A stretch of 64,000 bases of DNA from positions 2,254,000 to 2,317,999 of the forward strand of contig CM030934.1 in the NCBI GenBank assembly GCA_018136815.1, read 5' to 3'. Position 1 is the first letter of the stretch. Each line of letters begins with the position of its first letter. Made by a program: the position numbers and the translations under genes. Source of the DNA: Isochrysis galbana (lineage: Eukaryota > Haptophyta > Isochrysidales > Isochrysidaceae). The notes under the pieces are model-generated. The model saw nothing but the letters and a program-made list of their open reading frames with translations, was not told where the DNA came from and did not search any database. This document shows, one piece after another, positions 32,552 to 43,435 of this stretch.

Positions 32552-32590
<39 letters not shown>
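30673..32590. repeat. GA-rich satellite with higher-order repeats
   Basis: Plus strand is almost all purine (GAGAGA/GGGAGA) from 31060-31130 and 31510-32590. An opposite-phase (CT)n block lies at 30959-31020, giving a purine/pyrimidine inversion with 31060 onward. Within 31680-32540 a marker (gaggaagaaagatgagagag, then aggaatag) recurs seven times, at about 31681, 31826, 32042, 32141, 32294, 32431 and 32530. About 31140-31500 is ordinary mixed sequence without a gene. Confidence 0.9.
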
Positions 32591-32592
<2 letters not shown>

Positions 32593-32970
32593 GTCCCCGC
32601 TCGCCAACAACCCCGTGAAGGGTGGGACATTTCATGAGGTGCTGGGACATCCTTCGCCACATTTCCCACCCATTCACAAGAGAATAGATCGAGAGTGTAG
32701 TATGGAATGATGGAGAGAATGGGCCCAGCGGCGAAGCAGCCATTTGGAGGCTTCAGTTTACGAAATAATCCCACGTGTGCACGTTAGAAAGAGGTGTGGG
32801 GCGTCGGAGGGGCGAGGGGGGAGGGCGGCGCGACGCCACGGAGGGAGAGAGTGGGACTGGGAGGGAGAGGGCGGGCGGGGGGGGAAGGGGCGATCGGGAC
32901 AAATTTGGGTCCTCTCTTTCTTAGCGGAACGCGTCGGTTATATCTGTTCCCCCCCCCAAAGGAGCCACCG
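32591..32970. other. Spacer between satellite and palindrome
   Basis: No gene recognised; G-rich, ending in a C-run at 32949-32957. Confidence 0.3.
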
Positions 32971-33326
32971 CCCCCAAGGAGCTCTCGGGGGAGATTTTCA
33001 CCCGATCGCCAACAGCCCCCACCGAGAGCTATTTTGGGACCGAGACAATCCCCCGAGAGCTATTGGGAGATTTGATCTCCCCCGGCGAGCTATCGCCAGT
33101 AGCTATCGGGGGCGAAAGGCGGCCCCCGATAGCTATTGGGGAGAAAACGGCGGGCGCCGATAGCTATCGGGGGCCGCCTTTCGCCCCCGATAGCTACTGG
33201 CGATAGCTCGCCGGGGGAGATCAAATCTCCCAATAGCTCTCGGGGGATTGTCTCGGTCCCAAAATAGCTCTCGGTGGGGGCTGTTGGCGATCGGGTGAAA
33301 ATCTCCCCCCGAGAGCTCCTTGGGGG
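32971..33326. repeat. Large near-perfect palindrome (hairpin)
   Basis: 32971-33136 is the reverse complement of 33160-33326 with one extra C (a five-base against a six-base run). The loop is 23 bases (33137-33159). Arms are ~166 bp. Each arm holds several copies of gagctat/tagctatcgggggc. No open frame and no clear flanking target duplication. Confidence 0.93.
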
Positions 33327-34195
33327 GCCCTAGGCGCTATTCCCCCCCGTGAGCTGTCAGGGTGACGGTCCCACATTCCGCTGGCAGTCACCTCGTCACC
33401 TCGTACTCTGTCTCTGTTCCTACCCTAAGGTGGTAGGCGCAGGTTATGGCGGGGCACCTCCGATCAAAGTTGTGCACGCCGTCGACCTCTGCCCGCAGCC
33501 GCGGCCTTGCTGACATCTGCCTGTGCATTGTGCAGCAGTAGCCCCAGACGTGCGGCAGAGAGCCATCGAGGCCGCCGCCATCGGAGCGGCCGTAAAAGCC
33601 CCGCCGATAGATGCGCCTACCACCTTAATCTTACGGTGCTCTTACGATGAATCTTATGGTCGTTCTTATGGCGGCGCCTTGCGACTTTTCGACACTACAA
33701 CGAAATTCTCGTCGGTGAGAGTATGGAGACAAGGGTGTTTATGGAAGAAAACGCTGGCGGCAACTCACCCAGGAAATCCTCTCTTCTTCTTCATATCGCA
33801 CTCTCTTAGCCCGGCCACTCACTAGGGGGGTGCGGAGGGCACCATCGGTAATGGGCAAACGAGGAGCTAAATAAGCTCCCTATAGGTTCTGGTATGGGAG
33901 ATCAGCAAAACACACCGGGGGTCTTCCGGCAAAATTTTCGAAAAATACCCGATTACAGGCCTCTGACCTCTGACGGCCGTGCGGAAATATATTTCAGGCC
34001 CCCCTCCGGTATTATTTTACCGGTGGCGTTCATGCGCGCCACTCGCAGCGAAACACGAAACCATGGGCATCGGCAGCTGACCCGGACCAAAGATCCTGGT
34101 TCTATACGCACAGCAATATATTTTCACTATGTTTTTATGGACTTGAACGTGTACGTAAGTATCGCAAAAACTAATAAAGACGCTAACCGCTAAAA
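33327..34195. other. Intergenic region
   Basis: No gene supported. Short plus-strand open frames show no family features. Around 33900-34030 the sequence becomes mixed and may be old repeat. Confidence 0.3.
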
Positions 34196-34740
34196 ACACC
34201 AAGGGCTCGAGAACCAAACTTCGACCCGCGACCAGGGGCGCCACGAGGCCGTTCGAGTCACCGCTCACCAAATGGATGTGGATGCCGCTACCGGCACCAA
34301 AGTGCGGTATGCCACCCTCACAGCCACGCCAATCGCGCCCGCCGCCCCCGCGCACTGCGTCGAAATCGGCCGCTTGCGGCCCCCGGTGATGACGTCGTCA
34401 CGCCCCAAGACGCGCCGTGAGTGCCCAACTTCGACCCGCGACCGGGGGCGCCACGAGGCCGTTCGAGTCACCGCGCACCAAATGGATGCCGCTACCTGCA
34501 CCAAAGTGCGGTATGCCGCCCTCACAGCCACGCCAATCGCGCCCGCTGCCCCCGCGCACTGCGCACTGCGTCGAAATCGGCCGCTTGCGTGTGGAATCAA
34601 GCTCGCTCTTGATCGTGGGGCAAGTCTCAGCGGGGCTAGGGCATGGAGTGAAGAGAAGTCTTGAGAGAGGGGGGGAAAGGGCGCGCTATATCGCGACGAC
34701 GACCCACGAGACACCACCCCACTGTCGCATCCGTCGCCTC
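34196..34740 (+). repeat. Dispersed repeat family B, tandem pair
   Basis: Two head-to-tail copies: about 34205-34425 and 34426-34640. Each carries aacttcgacccgcgacc, gccacgaggccgttcgagtc and gcgtcgaaatcggccg. The tail (cgtggggcaagtctca to cgcgctatatcgcgac) recurs at 50400-50475. The head recurs, diverged, at 63477-63690. Non-coding or too decayed to read. Confidence 0.7.
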
Positions 34741-34937
34741 CGACCCAGGGATGGTGGCACGCCGGATCCTCACGGGCGCCATTCGCGACGTGATGAGGGC
34801 GCGCCCGGCGCCGCCGACCCGCCGCGTTTCATACGACTACTACTGCCGTACTCAAGAGGCTAGAGCCTCTGGAGTCACGGTGGCCTACGCCCTCCTCGTT
34901 GTGGAAGTCAAAGCCGCCTCGTCCGCCGGTAGGCGGC

Positions 34938-35102
34938 GGTGAGGGAGGCGGCGGTGAGGGAGGCGGCGGTGAGGGTGGCGGCGGTGAGGGAGGCGGCGGT
35001 GAGGGTGGCGGAGGTGAGGGTGGCGGAGGTGAGGGAGGCGGAGGTGAGGGAGGCGGCGGTGAGGGAGGCGGCGGTGAGGGAGGCGGCGGTGAGGGAGACG
35101 AC
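34938..35102. repeat. 18-bp minisatellite encoding SPPPPS on the minus strand
   Basis: About nine units of ggcggcggtgagggaggc type. On the minus strand the frame reads SPPPPSPPPPSPPPP, as in pherophorin/extensin stalks, continuing to TGGRGGFDFHNEEGVG. Upstream the frame reads Arg/Pro-rich sequence without a clear start. It may be a relic or exon of a wall-protein gene. Confidence 0.6.
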
Positions 35103-36579
35103 TGCGATATTCTCACCCACCGCCTTGGTGGGGGGAGAGAGCTCCGGCAGGAACCCACGCAGCACCGGTTGCCTCGCCGCATTCCGCTTGCGCGAGCCCT
35201 TGGGCGGCGGCATTGCCGATTGGCGAGGGGGGAGGGGGGGCGTAGGTGGGGGGGGGGGCGTTTCGGGGTTTCGGCTTTCCCCTCCCTCCAAATAAACAAA
35301 AAACGGCGAAAAGAACTAAAATTAGATTAACATTAACATCAAGACACAATATCTATATACCCATATGACTATAGTCTGATCATAGTCAGTGATTCAAGCT
35401 CCCATGCTATGACTAGTAGTCAATAGTCAGAGGGCTATGCATGACTAGTAGTCTATAGTCAGAGGCTATGGTGTGACTATGACTGCATAGTCAAGGCCCA
35501 TAGAATGACTAAGATTGAATCACTTGAATCATGTACAGCCCTGTAGTTTTTCTCTTGACCGCTCTTAATAGAAGCCCTATTAGAAGCCTATTGTCTATTG
35601 TCTATTGTCCCATCCGGGCCGACAACCGAACGAGAACGGGCGGGGAGCGGGGAACGGGGAGGCGGACGGAGCTCGTCGGGAGTCGGGAACGCTGGTGAGA
35701 TAACCACCGGGGTAGGGGGTTCCGAGCTTGGTGCCCGTGGGTGACCGTTTTCTTTCACATCGCACATCGTGGCGGAACGTTGCACGTTGCCGCCTGCCAG
35801 CGGGTGGGGGGAACACGGAACACTGCGCCTAGCCAGTATGGGGGGAACGCTGTGATCTAGAACTAGCAAGGACCAACGAGCACGCGTCGTTAAAAGCTTG
35901 TGAAAGCGTCAGCAACGCGCAGAGCACACACACGCACAGCGCATCTCGCAGGAGCCAGCACACACGAGGGCAGAGTAGAGACGAGACCAAATGGAGGGGC
36001 AAAGGCCATTGGGTGTTGGTCGTCCGCTGTGTCCATAAGCACGTTCAGCCACCGATGGCGAGCACGAGTTGAACACGACGCTACTCGTCACGCCGTCCGC
36101 ACCGATTGTCTGCACAGCCCGAGGCGCCCAACTTCTGGCCAGCAGGCGTGGGTGGCGCAGACCTAACACTGACATGCACACTAGCAAGGAGGCGGTGCAA
36201 TGCCCCTAGACCAAACCGACCGCGCATACGGGACCGGAGTCGGTCGGACGGAGGCTCACCATGAGGTGGAACGGCGGCCGGCGCCAACCGGCGACACGGA
36301 GCGCGTGGCGGCCATCGCGGCGCCCCACGCCTTGGCGCACGGGCGGTAATCTCGCAATGCACCTTCCCCGCCCCCCCCCCCCCGAGACGACCAGCGATTC
36401 GTCGCAGCTGCTCGGCGCATGAAGGGAGCGAGCGGCCCCCTATGCCTGACGCGCGCTGCACCCGAGACAGCAGGCCCTAGTCACCTCGACAAGAGATGGC
36501 AAGTAGCCTCGACGGCTACGGCCGTGGAGCAGAAGGCCGCTGAGCGTTAAGCGAGCGAGATGTGCGCGCTCGCGCCCTC
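35103..36579. other. Intergenic region with short tandem motifs
   Basis: About 35380-35530 holds several imperfect copies of a 35-40 bp unit with gactagtagtc-atagtcagag. The remainder has no supported gene. The right-hand end is the 3' flank of the ArfGAP-like gene. Confidence 0.4.
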
Positions 36580-39121
36580 TCAGAAGGGCATCTGCGGTGG
36601 CGCCATCCGGCCGACGTTGGGCGCGCCATTCGAGTACATCGAGAGGATGTCCGCCTTGCCAGCAGGCGCGCGGGAGGGCTGTAGCATCGCCGGGCTGCTC
36701 ACGTTGTGCGCAACAGGTGGCGTCATGGGCACGCCAACGCCCATGCCCATCGCGCCCATCCCGCCCATGCCGTTGCACATGCCCATCCCACCCATGCCCA
36801 TCCCCCCACCCATGCCGATCCCGCCGCCCATGCCGGCGGCGCCGCCCACATTCATGCCTCCCATGCCGCCCGGGAAGCTGCCCATACCGCCTCCCATGGG
36901 CATGCCTCCCATTCCCATGCGAATGCTGCCGCCCATGCCCATCCCCATGCCGCCGCCCATGCCCATGCCGCCGCCCATGCCCATGCCCATGCTTGGCATC
37001 GGAGGGCACGCGGCGGGCGGGCGCATCGGCAGCCCGATTGCGCCAGCTGGCACGCCGACGCCATTGCCAGCACAAGCTGCTAAGGCCGATGGAGGCGACG
37101 TGCCCATCCCACTCTTGGCAGCGGCGAGCGAGGGTGCCGCGGTAGGCTGCGGAGAGCTAGCCGGCGCGGTGGCGACCACCGGCTTGACTCCCACCTGCGC
37201 GCCGAGGTTGGCCATGGACTCGAGGGAGAGCGCGGAGAGGCCGTCAAGCGCCGAGGCGGTACACGCTGTCGAGGCGGGCGCCGTCACATGTTTGCGCATG
37301 GTGGGAGGCCGCGCGGCGGCCACAAAGTCGTCGAAGCCGCCCGGGACAAGGGCCGCGGGCGTCGGCGCCGCAGTGGCCGGCGGTGAGGGCGCCGGCGCAG
37401 CGGAGAATGCCATCCAGTCGTCGGCGGCAACGGCGGCGGGGGGCGGCGCAGGCGCCGACGAGAAGGCGGCCCATTCGGAGGCTGCGGGCGTGGGCGCGGA
37501 AGCGGCCGAGCTAAATGTGGACCACGAGCCGCCAAGCGAGTCGACGCTCGCCGAGTCGGAGCCACTCATAAAGCCGCCACCGTTGTCACTCCCAAACGCG
37601 TCGATCCCCTTGCCAAAGTCAGCCGCGAACGTGGCCGCCGGCGGGGGGCGCGCGGCCGGTGCGGATGCGAACGACTCCATCGATCCGAGCAGGTCCATGT
37701 TGCTCGCCATGGAGGTGGGCGCGGACGACGATTTGGTAGCAGGCGCCTCTACGTCGGGCGCCGCCGGCGTGTCGGAGAACCAGCGGCGGTCCTCATAGGC
37801 AGTGCGCACAAATTCCTTGAAGTCGTTCGGATGGCAGCCCTTCTGCTCGGCGGAGGACAGGGATTCGGGTCAGGCGGCAGCTAGGCGGGCGCGCACGACG
37901 CGCGTGATGCGCGCGCGTTGGCGCACCGTGGGCCATGCGCGATCATCTGGCGCGAGCGACGCGAAGTAGGTGGCTTGGTTCATCGCATTGCCGCCGCCAT
38001 TTTCGTGCCGCAACGCGTCGACCTCAGTCTTGTTCCAGTTGGACATTGTGACACTCTGCGTGAGGTGCGGCGTTTCGGGACTCAGACAAACAGGTGGCGG
38101 TCTAGAAGCGATGAGAGTAGGCCGACTGATACGACAAGCGCCCGTCGCATCATCCGACGACAGGCCAGCCTCAGCAATGATGGGTTTCAACACCGGCCCC
38201 CGCCGCCCATCCCACCCCATCCCCAGGATCAGCCCGAGCGCGATCTGCACCTCTCGCCTCGCACGAACAGGCCACGAGGTGTCACGCCCGTGCGCCCGCG
38301 CCCCCAGCCCGCTCTGCCTTACGCTCAATGCCGATCCGTGGGAATCCCCACCAATCCCGCAATCGCTAGGAGCCAATCCCTAGGGGATTCTCCCCGAGAG
38401 CGCTCCCGTGGCCCTTACACCCGTGAGAGGAGCGTGCCCGGTGCCCGCCGCGTGCCCCAGCCTACTGCCGCATCTCCAACTCAGCCCACGAGCCCCCGAA
38501 TCCCCCGCAAAGATCCACGCAACCCTGCCAAGGTGCGCTGGAGCCCCTGAAGATCCCCACAAAGGAGGTCGGGGGAGAGTGCCCCTTCACCATGGCTCGG
38601 TATCAAAAGGTGCACGCAAGCCCAGCATCGCCCTCCCAAGGCAGAACTGACACGAGGATCGACGAGAGCCGGCCTGACGTGCTCCCCAGACACCGAGCCG
38701 CCGGCCTCATCCCCGTCCCCCCGCAGAGGCCCCCAGGAGAGCCTCCCCCCCCCCCCCCCCACCATCCCATCCCACCCCACCTGCTAGAGGCCGAGGGAGA
38801 GAGAGGGAGCGGCCGCGGGTCGCCCTCTCCCCCGATCATCCCCCCCCCCCCACCCCTTCACGCCTTCCGCCCCCCCACCCCTTCCCTTCCCTCCCCCCTC
38901 CCTTTACGCCTTTTCGTTTCCCCCTCCGCCCCCCCCCCCCCCTTTTCTCTCACCTTGCATCTGTGAGAGAAGGCCTGGTGTGCCGACTTGCAGTCAGAGC
39001 ACACGAAGATCTGGTACTTGACGCAGACCGCGTTGAATCCCAGGCGGTCCTCGTGGCGGCAGGTGCCACAGCGGCGGTTGGAGGCAAGGCGGCGGAGCTT
39101 GTGGAGCTCTGTCTCGGCCAT
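36580..39121 (-). CDS. ArfGAP-domain protein, AGFG/AGD14 type
   Basis: Exons 39121-38954, 38055-37927 and 37842-36580, all joined in phase 0 (caag/gtgaga...gcag/agtg; cacg/gtgcgc...gcag/aagg). 519 residues. The N-terminal 120 residues form an ArfGAP-type zinc module: RRCGTCRHEDRLGF (Cys18, Cys21), FVCSDCKSAHQAFSHRCK (Cys41, Cys44), VTMSNWNKTEVDALRHENGG, then CHPNDFKEFVRTAYEDRRWF. The wording is that of plant AGD14/15 and animal AGFG, not classical ArfGAP1. Two departures stand out. The zinc spacing is C-x2-C-x19-C-x2-C instead of x16. Gln49 stands where the arginine finger (HR in the family) should be. The rest is disordered, Ala/Ser/Pro-rich with repeated DW/EWAAFSSAP motifs and a Met-Gly tail (GMGMGGGMGMGGG). 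Probable trafficking adaptor, perhaps without GAP activity. Confidence 0.9.
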
Positions 39122-39657
39122 GGCGCGGCGAGGGGGAAGGGGGAGGGGCGGAGGAGGACGGTCTCGAAACCCGGTCTGCGGGGGGGGAGCACCGGGGAAC
39201 GGGAGGAAGGGGGCTCTCTCCCCCTCTCTCTCTCTCTCTCTCCTTCTCACGGCGGGCCTAAAGGGCGCGCGGAAGATGGGGAGGGGAGCCGATGGGGGGA
39301 CGGGGGGCGGAGAGTGGAGAGAGAAAGAAGCGGAGTGGGAGGGTGAGAAATGGGGAGAGGATAAGGATTGAGAGAGGGAGAGAGAGAGAGAGAGGGAGAG
39401 AGAGAGGAAGCGGCGGCGACGGGCGGGGGAAGGAGGAGGGAAGGGGTGGGGAAGAGAGAAGGAACAAATCGCTCGAATGAGAGGGAAGTTGGAGGGGGAT
39501 GGCGGCGAGAGAGGAGAGAAGGAGCGAGGAGGGAGAGAAGAAGAGAGGGAGAGGGGAGGGGAGAGGGAAGAGAACGCGCTGTGTGGGCGCGCGCCCCGTC
39601 GGATTGGGGGGAAGTGGGGGGGGGAGAAGAGGAGAAAGGGGAGAGAGAAGAGAGAAG

Positions 39658-39699
<42 letters not shown>

Positions 39700-40500
39700 T
39701 TCCAGAGAAGGTGAGGAGACCGGCCGCGGGGGGAAGGGGGGGGTTGCTTTTGACCGTGTATGAGAGGAGGCGCGAGGGCACTCGCAGGGGGCCGATCCCC
39801 CCCCCCCCCCCAGTTGCTCTTCTCTTACCCAGAGGGGCCGTTTCTTCACTCTCCCAAGGAGTCCTCCCTCTCGCTTCGCACTCTCTCCCTCTCTCTCCCT
39901 CTCTCTAACCCCTTCCGCGCCCACATATACCTCTCCTCGACCCCCTCCCCCTGCCCCTTCCCCTCGTCAAGGGGGGCAAACTCGGCGCCTATCTCTCCCC
40001 CCCTCTCGCTCTCTCTCCTCTCAGGGCCTCCGTGCGAGCGAGGGCTCTGACCAGAGCCCTCTCCTCTTTTTTAACTGTAACAGCTCCTTTTATAAAGTAT
40101 CGGAAGGGTCACCTTTAGGCGATCGGGCAACTCGAGGGCCCCCCGCGCCTCTTGGCGCTGAGAGCGTAACGGCCGCAACGGCGGGCGGCCGCCCGCCGAC
40201 GCAAGGGACGCGGCGGCGGGGCGGGCGAGGGGGGAAGGGGGAGGGGGGAAGGGGGGAAGGGGGAGGGGGAAGGGGAAGGGGAAGAAGGGGAAGAAGGGGA
40301 AGAAGGGGAAGAAGGGGAAGGGGGTGGAGAGGGGAGAGGGGAAGGAGAGGGGATTGGGGGAGGGGAGGGGCATAGGGGCATTGGGGGGGGGAGGGGGGGC
40401 AACACCGAGCGCGCCCGAGCCATGGCGGGCTGCCCCCCCCCCCCCCATCCCGCGCGGCACCGCCTCGGCAGGCAGCAGGCATGGCGATGAGGGGGGGTGC
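39122..40500. repeat. Low-complexity purine/pyrimidine-rich region
   Basis: Upstream of the ArfGAP-like start the plus strand is dominated by GA-rich sequence (39150-39760) with a (GA)n block at 39660-39700. Then come C-rich/CT sequence (39800-40030) and a ggggaa/gggaag array (40230-40340). Long open frames here are compositional artefacts. Confidence 0.7.
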
Positions 40501-40789
40501 GCTAGCGCGAAGACTCCATCCAGCCTGCCTGGCGCGGTGTCCCGCGACAGTACGAATGAATACTCACGGCACTAGAAACCCGTACAGGCTTCATACCCCA
40601 ACCCGGTAGATCGCGCGCACTCAAAAAACCAACGACAGACTATTTGTGAACCCGGGCGTGCCCACTACAGACAGTCTGAAAACCCTATCTCTTTAGAGGC
40701 GAAGCACCTTTGGAGGTGCCGCATGTCGCGATTGCGTTGAAGATTGAGTGCGTTCTAGTCCTAGATGAGAGGTGCGTATTTACCCTAGA
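40501..40789. other. Short spacer
   Basis: No gene recognised; it may contain the 5' untranslated part of the LINE that follows. Confidence 0.3.
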
Positions 40790-40998
40790 TGGGGAACAAA
40801 AAACTATTGTTATAGTTTTAGCGATGGAGCGATGGAGCGCGCGCCGACCGCTCCCACCTCCCAGCCCCCCGCCGCCACGACGCCCCACCGGGGCCGCCCC
40901 AAGCCGCCGGAGCCGAAGCGCTCACAGGCCGCCCCCTTGACTGACAGTGATGTTGACATGATCCTTCCGCCCTCGCCTCCCCAACAGCCAACAGCCAC
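40790..40998 (+). mobile_element. LINE 5' end (ORF start) fragment
   Basis: ctattgttatagtttt precedes an ATG opening MERAPTAPTSQPPAATTPHR, running to DSDVDMILPPSPPQQ. The same leader and MERA start occur at 55025-55165. It is cut at 40998 by the 3' terminus of a minus-strand LINE, so a younger copy inserted into it. Confidence 0.6.
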
Positions 40999-42955
40999 AC
41001 AAAAAAAAAACCTTTTAATATTCTCGCCACGCGCGCGGCTATGTAGCTGTCTATCGTAGCCACGCCCGTTTCCCTTCCTTTCCCTCACTTCCCGCCTTGC
41101 GGCAACTCCCCTCGTGCTCTACTTAGGGGCCCAGGTTGTGGGGGGGGTTGGGTAGGGCGGGGGTGCACCGGCCCCTAGTGGTCTGTCCTCGCCTTCCTCC
41201 TGTGCCTCTAGGTGGCCCGTTTCTCACTGCGTCGGTGTGAGTGGTTGATTGTTGCTGCGTCTCCTTTGCTTACATCGCCCATCCCTTTTTTGGGGTGTTT
41301 TCTAGGAGGGAGACGCGCCTCAGCCTTAGGCGAGTTTTTCGGCTAGGCCGAGTGCCTCTGCTACGAGGCCGAGGTTGTCGTTCATTGTCAGCTTTCCTTT
41401 GTCGTTTTCTGTAAAAATGGGGGCGCTGAGCTCTAACGGTCTTTTCAGCTTAGGTTTTCTACCCTGGGCCACCTTACGAGTGCGCATTCGGTGATCGCCG
41501 TTTGGCGGGGCAATGCCTCTCACCAGGGTAGTGAACCTTATTAGCGTGGACTCCAAGACCGGTATGTAGTGGTACGTGTGTGATTCATACTCTATTCTGT
41601 AGAAGTCTCTTATTATGTATCGCCATGCTATTACATAGAGGGTTTTTAGGCTATCTGGCGTGGTTTCTGCCGGATATGCAAACAGTCTGTCTTTTGTTTT
41701 CTGTTTTTTTGGCCTATTTGGTTTTGGGGTGTAGTTAACGATTGCGTCTAGTGTGTCGAAGATCTTCCTCGTCGCGGGGCACCACGCTAGGTGACACGAA
41801 TCTTCTTGGTATTTGTCGCACATTCTGCATTTTCTCGTCGTGCTATTCTCGAATCTGTTCCTGGTACCTATCCTCCTGTGAGTGATGTGTTTGAAGTGTG
41901 GGTGTTTGTCCGTGTGTTTTAGCAACGGCAGGGTATATAACTTGGCTATGTGCTTCCAGTCGTCTTTGGTGATGTCGAGGCGGTTTTCCCACGCTTTTCT
42001 GGCTGCCTGTGAGTCGTTGCGGCGTGCTGCTTTGAGCGTGACCTTTGTGATGTCGGAAACTGTGATCGCGTCGAGCGCGATTTTTCCCTTTTGTATCGCG
42101 TACTAGTCAGCTACCGGGTACTCCATGTATTTGGGTCCTTTGAATCCGTTCTCCCACCGCGCCGGTGGGTGATATCGTTGGATTTCTTCGTCGTTAACTA
42201 CGTTGCCGGTGTCGGATGTCTCTCCGAGGTAATCCGTGTTAGCGTGGATCCAAATATTGTTAAGTTTTTTGATGTATTTCTCATCGTCTGAGAGTCTAAT
42301 TTCTTCTTGTTTCGCTTCCTCCGCACCTTGCGAGGCGTCTCTGTTGTCTTCCAAGGAGGCCCTCTCCCTAGGGTCGGGCGGTGGGCGTTCCGACGCTTTG
42401 TTGAGTATTTGTCTCGCGTGTTCGATTACCGCGCTCCATGAGTCTAGGAACTCCGATTTGTGAATGGTTCGGTTTTCGTGTATAAATGTCTCTGGAAGGT
42501 GTTCGACATAGGCCGAGCACTCTTCTCTGCTGTAGGGTGTCGTGAAGGTGTCGTCTTTGATCTTTGAACACGTTGTGCACTACGTTGGTGTGCAGGGTCT
42601 CCCACATTCGTGCCTACGAGGCACGAATCGCTGGAGGAGGGAAATGCGGGTTGTGCCACAAGGGCTGCGAGAGCGCGCCCTCGCGCGTGAGGAACGAGGG
42701 TTGTATGTCTAGGTCTCTGAAGTTCGCGATGGCCTCTCTCCAAAAAGTCGGGAGTGCCGGGTTGCCCATCAGGCTGCACGTCAGTGTTTTTATCGGGATC
42801 GTGGAGAGGACGCGCCCCTTCCTAGTCCGGTGCGGCAGAACCATGCGTCGAGCGCGTGCTTCCATAGCGCTTTTCGCGCGTTAAGATAGTTTAGTATCCA
42901 TTTGGATTGCAAGGCCTTGATATGGGTCGACCAGTAGCCCTTTCGTGTCAGGATC
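40999..42955 (-). mobile_element. LINE 3' half
   Basis: Best copy in the window. From its 3' end (A-run and ttaatattctcgcc at about 41000) it reads upstream through the coding tail (41326-41620) and the Cys/His motif CRMCDKYQEDSCHLAWCPAT. It then runs through a basic region to YWSTHIKALQSKWILNYLNA near 42900, which lies C-terminal to the catalytic reverse-transcriptase core. Frames change several times, so it is dead and 5'-truncated. It abuts the hydroxylase fragment at about 42950. Confidence 0.85.
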
Positions 42956-43435
42956 TGGAACAACAACGCCCATATGACAACGAAGAGCTTCATTGGCTAA
43001 TCCGCTCCATCCGCGATGTTTGTTTAGTTCAGTTCTAGGACCGAGTTTGCTAAAGATCGCAGTTCGAAGTCCTGGAATGGTTCTGATTAATTCAATTGTC
43101 TTTTGAAATGTTGTCGAGTACTCGGCGTTCCAAACTCCAAAGCCATAGAGTGGAACTACCTTCCAATCATGACCCTTTTCTTTTGTGTAAAGATATTCTT
43201 CTGGCCAATCGTAAATATTGTACTTACTGCCAAGAAGCTCTCTTTCAATGAATTCAAAGTTGTGAGCGAGCATCTGAAGATGCGGAAAGACTTTGTAGGG
43301 GTTCGGGTAAAACCTCTGACGACATCCAAAGTAATGCTTCACGCAATGCTTCCCGCCTAGAAATAGCGTAGATAATATCACGATGATAAACACAAAGATG
43401 ACTTCTTTATTGTTTGGACCCATATGCCTTTGCAT
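42956..43435 (-). pseudogene. Aspartyl/asparaginyl beta-hydroxylase-family fragment in an AT-rich island
   Basis: Encodes an N-terminal membrane span (VIFVFIIVILSTLFLGG), then FPHLQMLAHNFEFIERELLG, HDWKVVPLYGFGVWNAEYST and FSKLGPRTELNKHRGWSGLA, ending NEALRCHMGVVVPDP. This is the 2-oxoglutarate/iron hydroxylase family that modifies Asp/Asn residues. The metal- and substrate-binding His-x-Gly and LRCHMGVVVP blocks are present. The coding part ends where a LINE copy adjoins it, so it looks incomplete. The stretch is intronless and visibly AT-richer than every other gene here. Giant viruses of haptophytes carry such hydroxylases, so a viral origin is possible, but host origin is not excluded. 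Treated as a fossil. Confidence 0.8.

Noticed and set aside
30207-32774. Open frame of 855 codons rich in Ser/Leu, and Arg/Glu frames on the other strand
   Set aside because: Translation of a GA/CT satellite and across an N gap; pure composition artefact.
36560-37798. 412-codon plus-strand frame rich in Pro/Met
   Set aside because: Antisense of the Met-Gly tail of the ArfGAP-like protein, whose exons splice cleanly into a zinc module on the minus strand.
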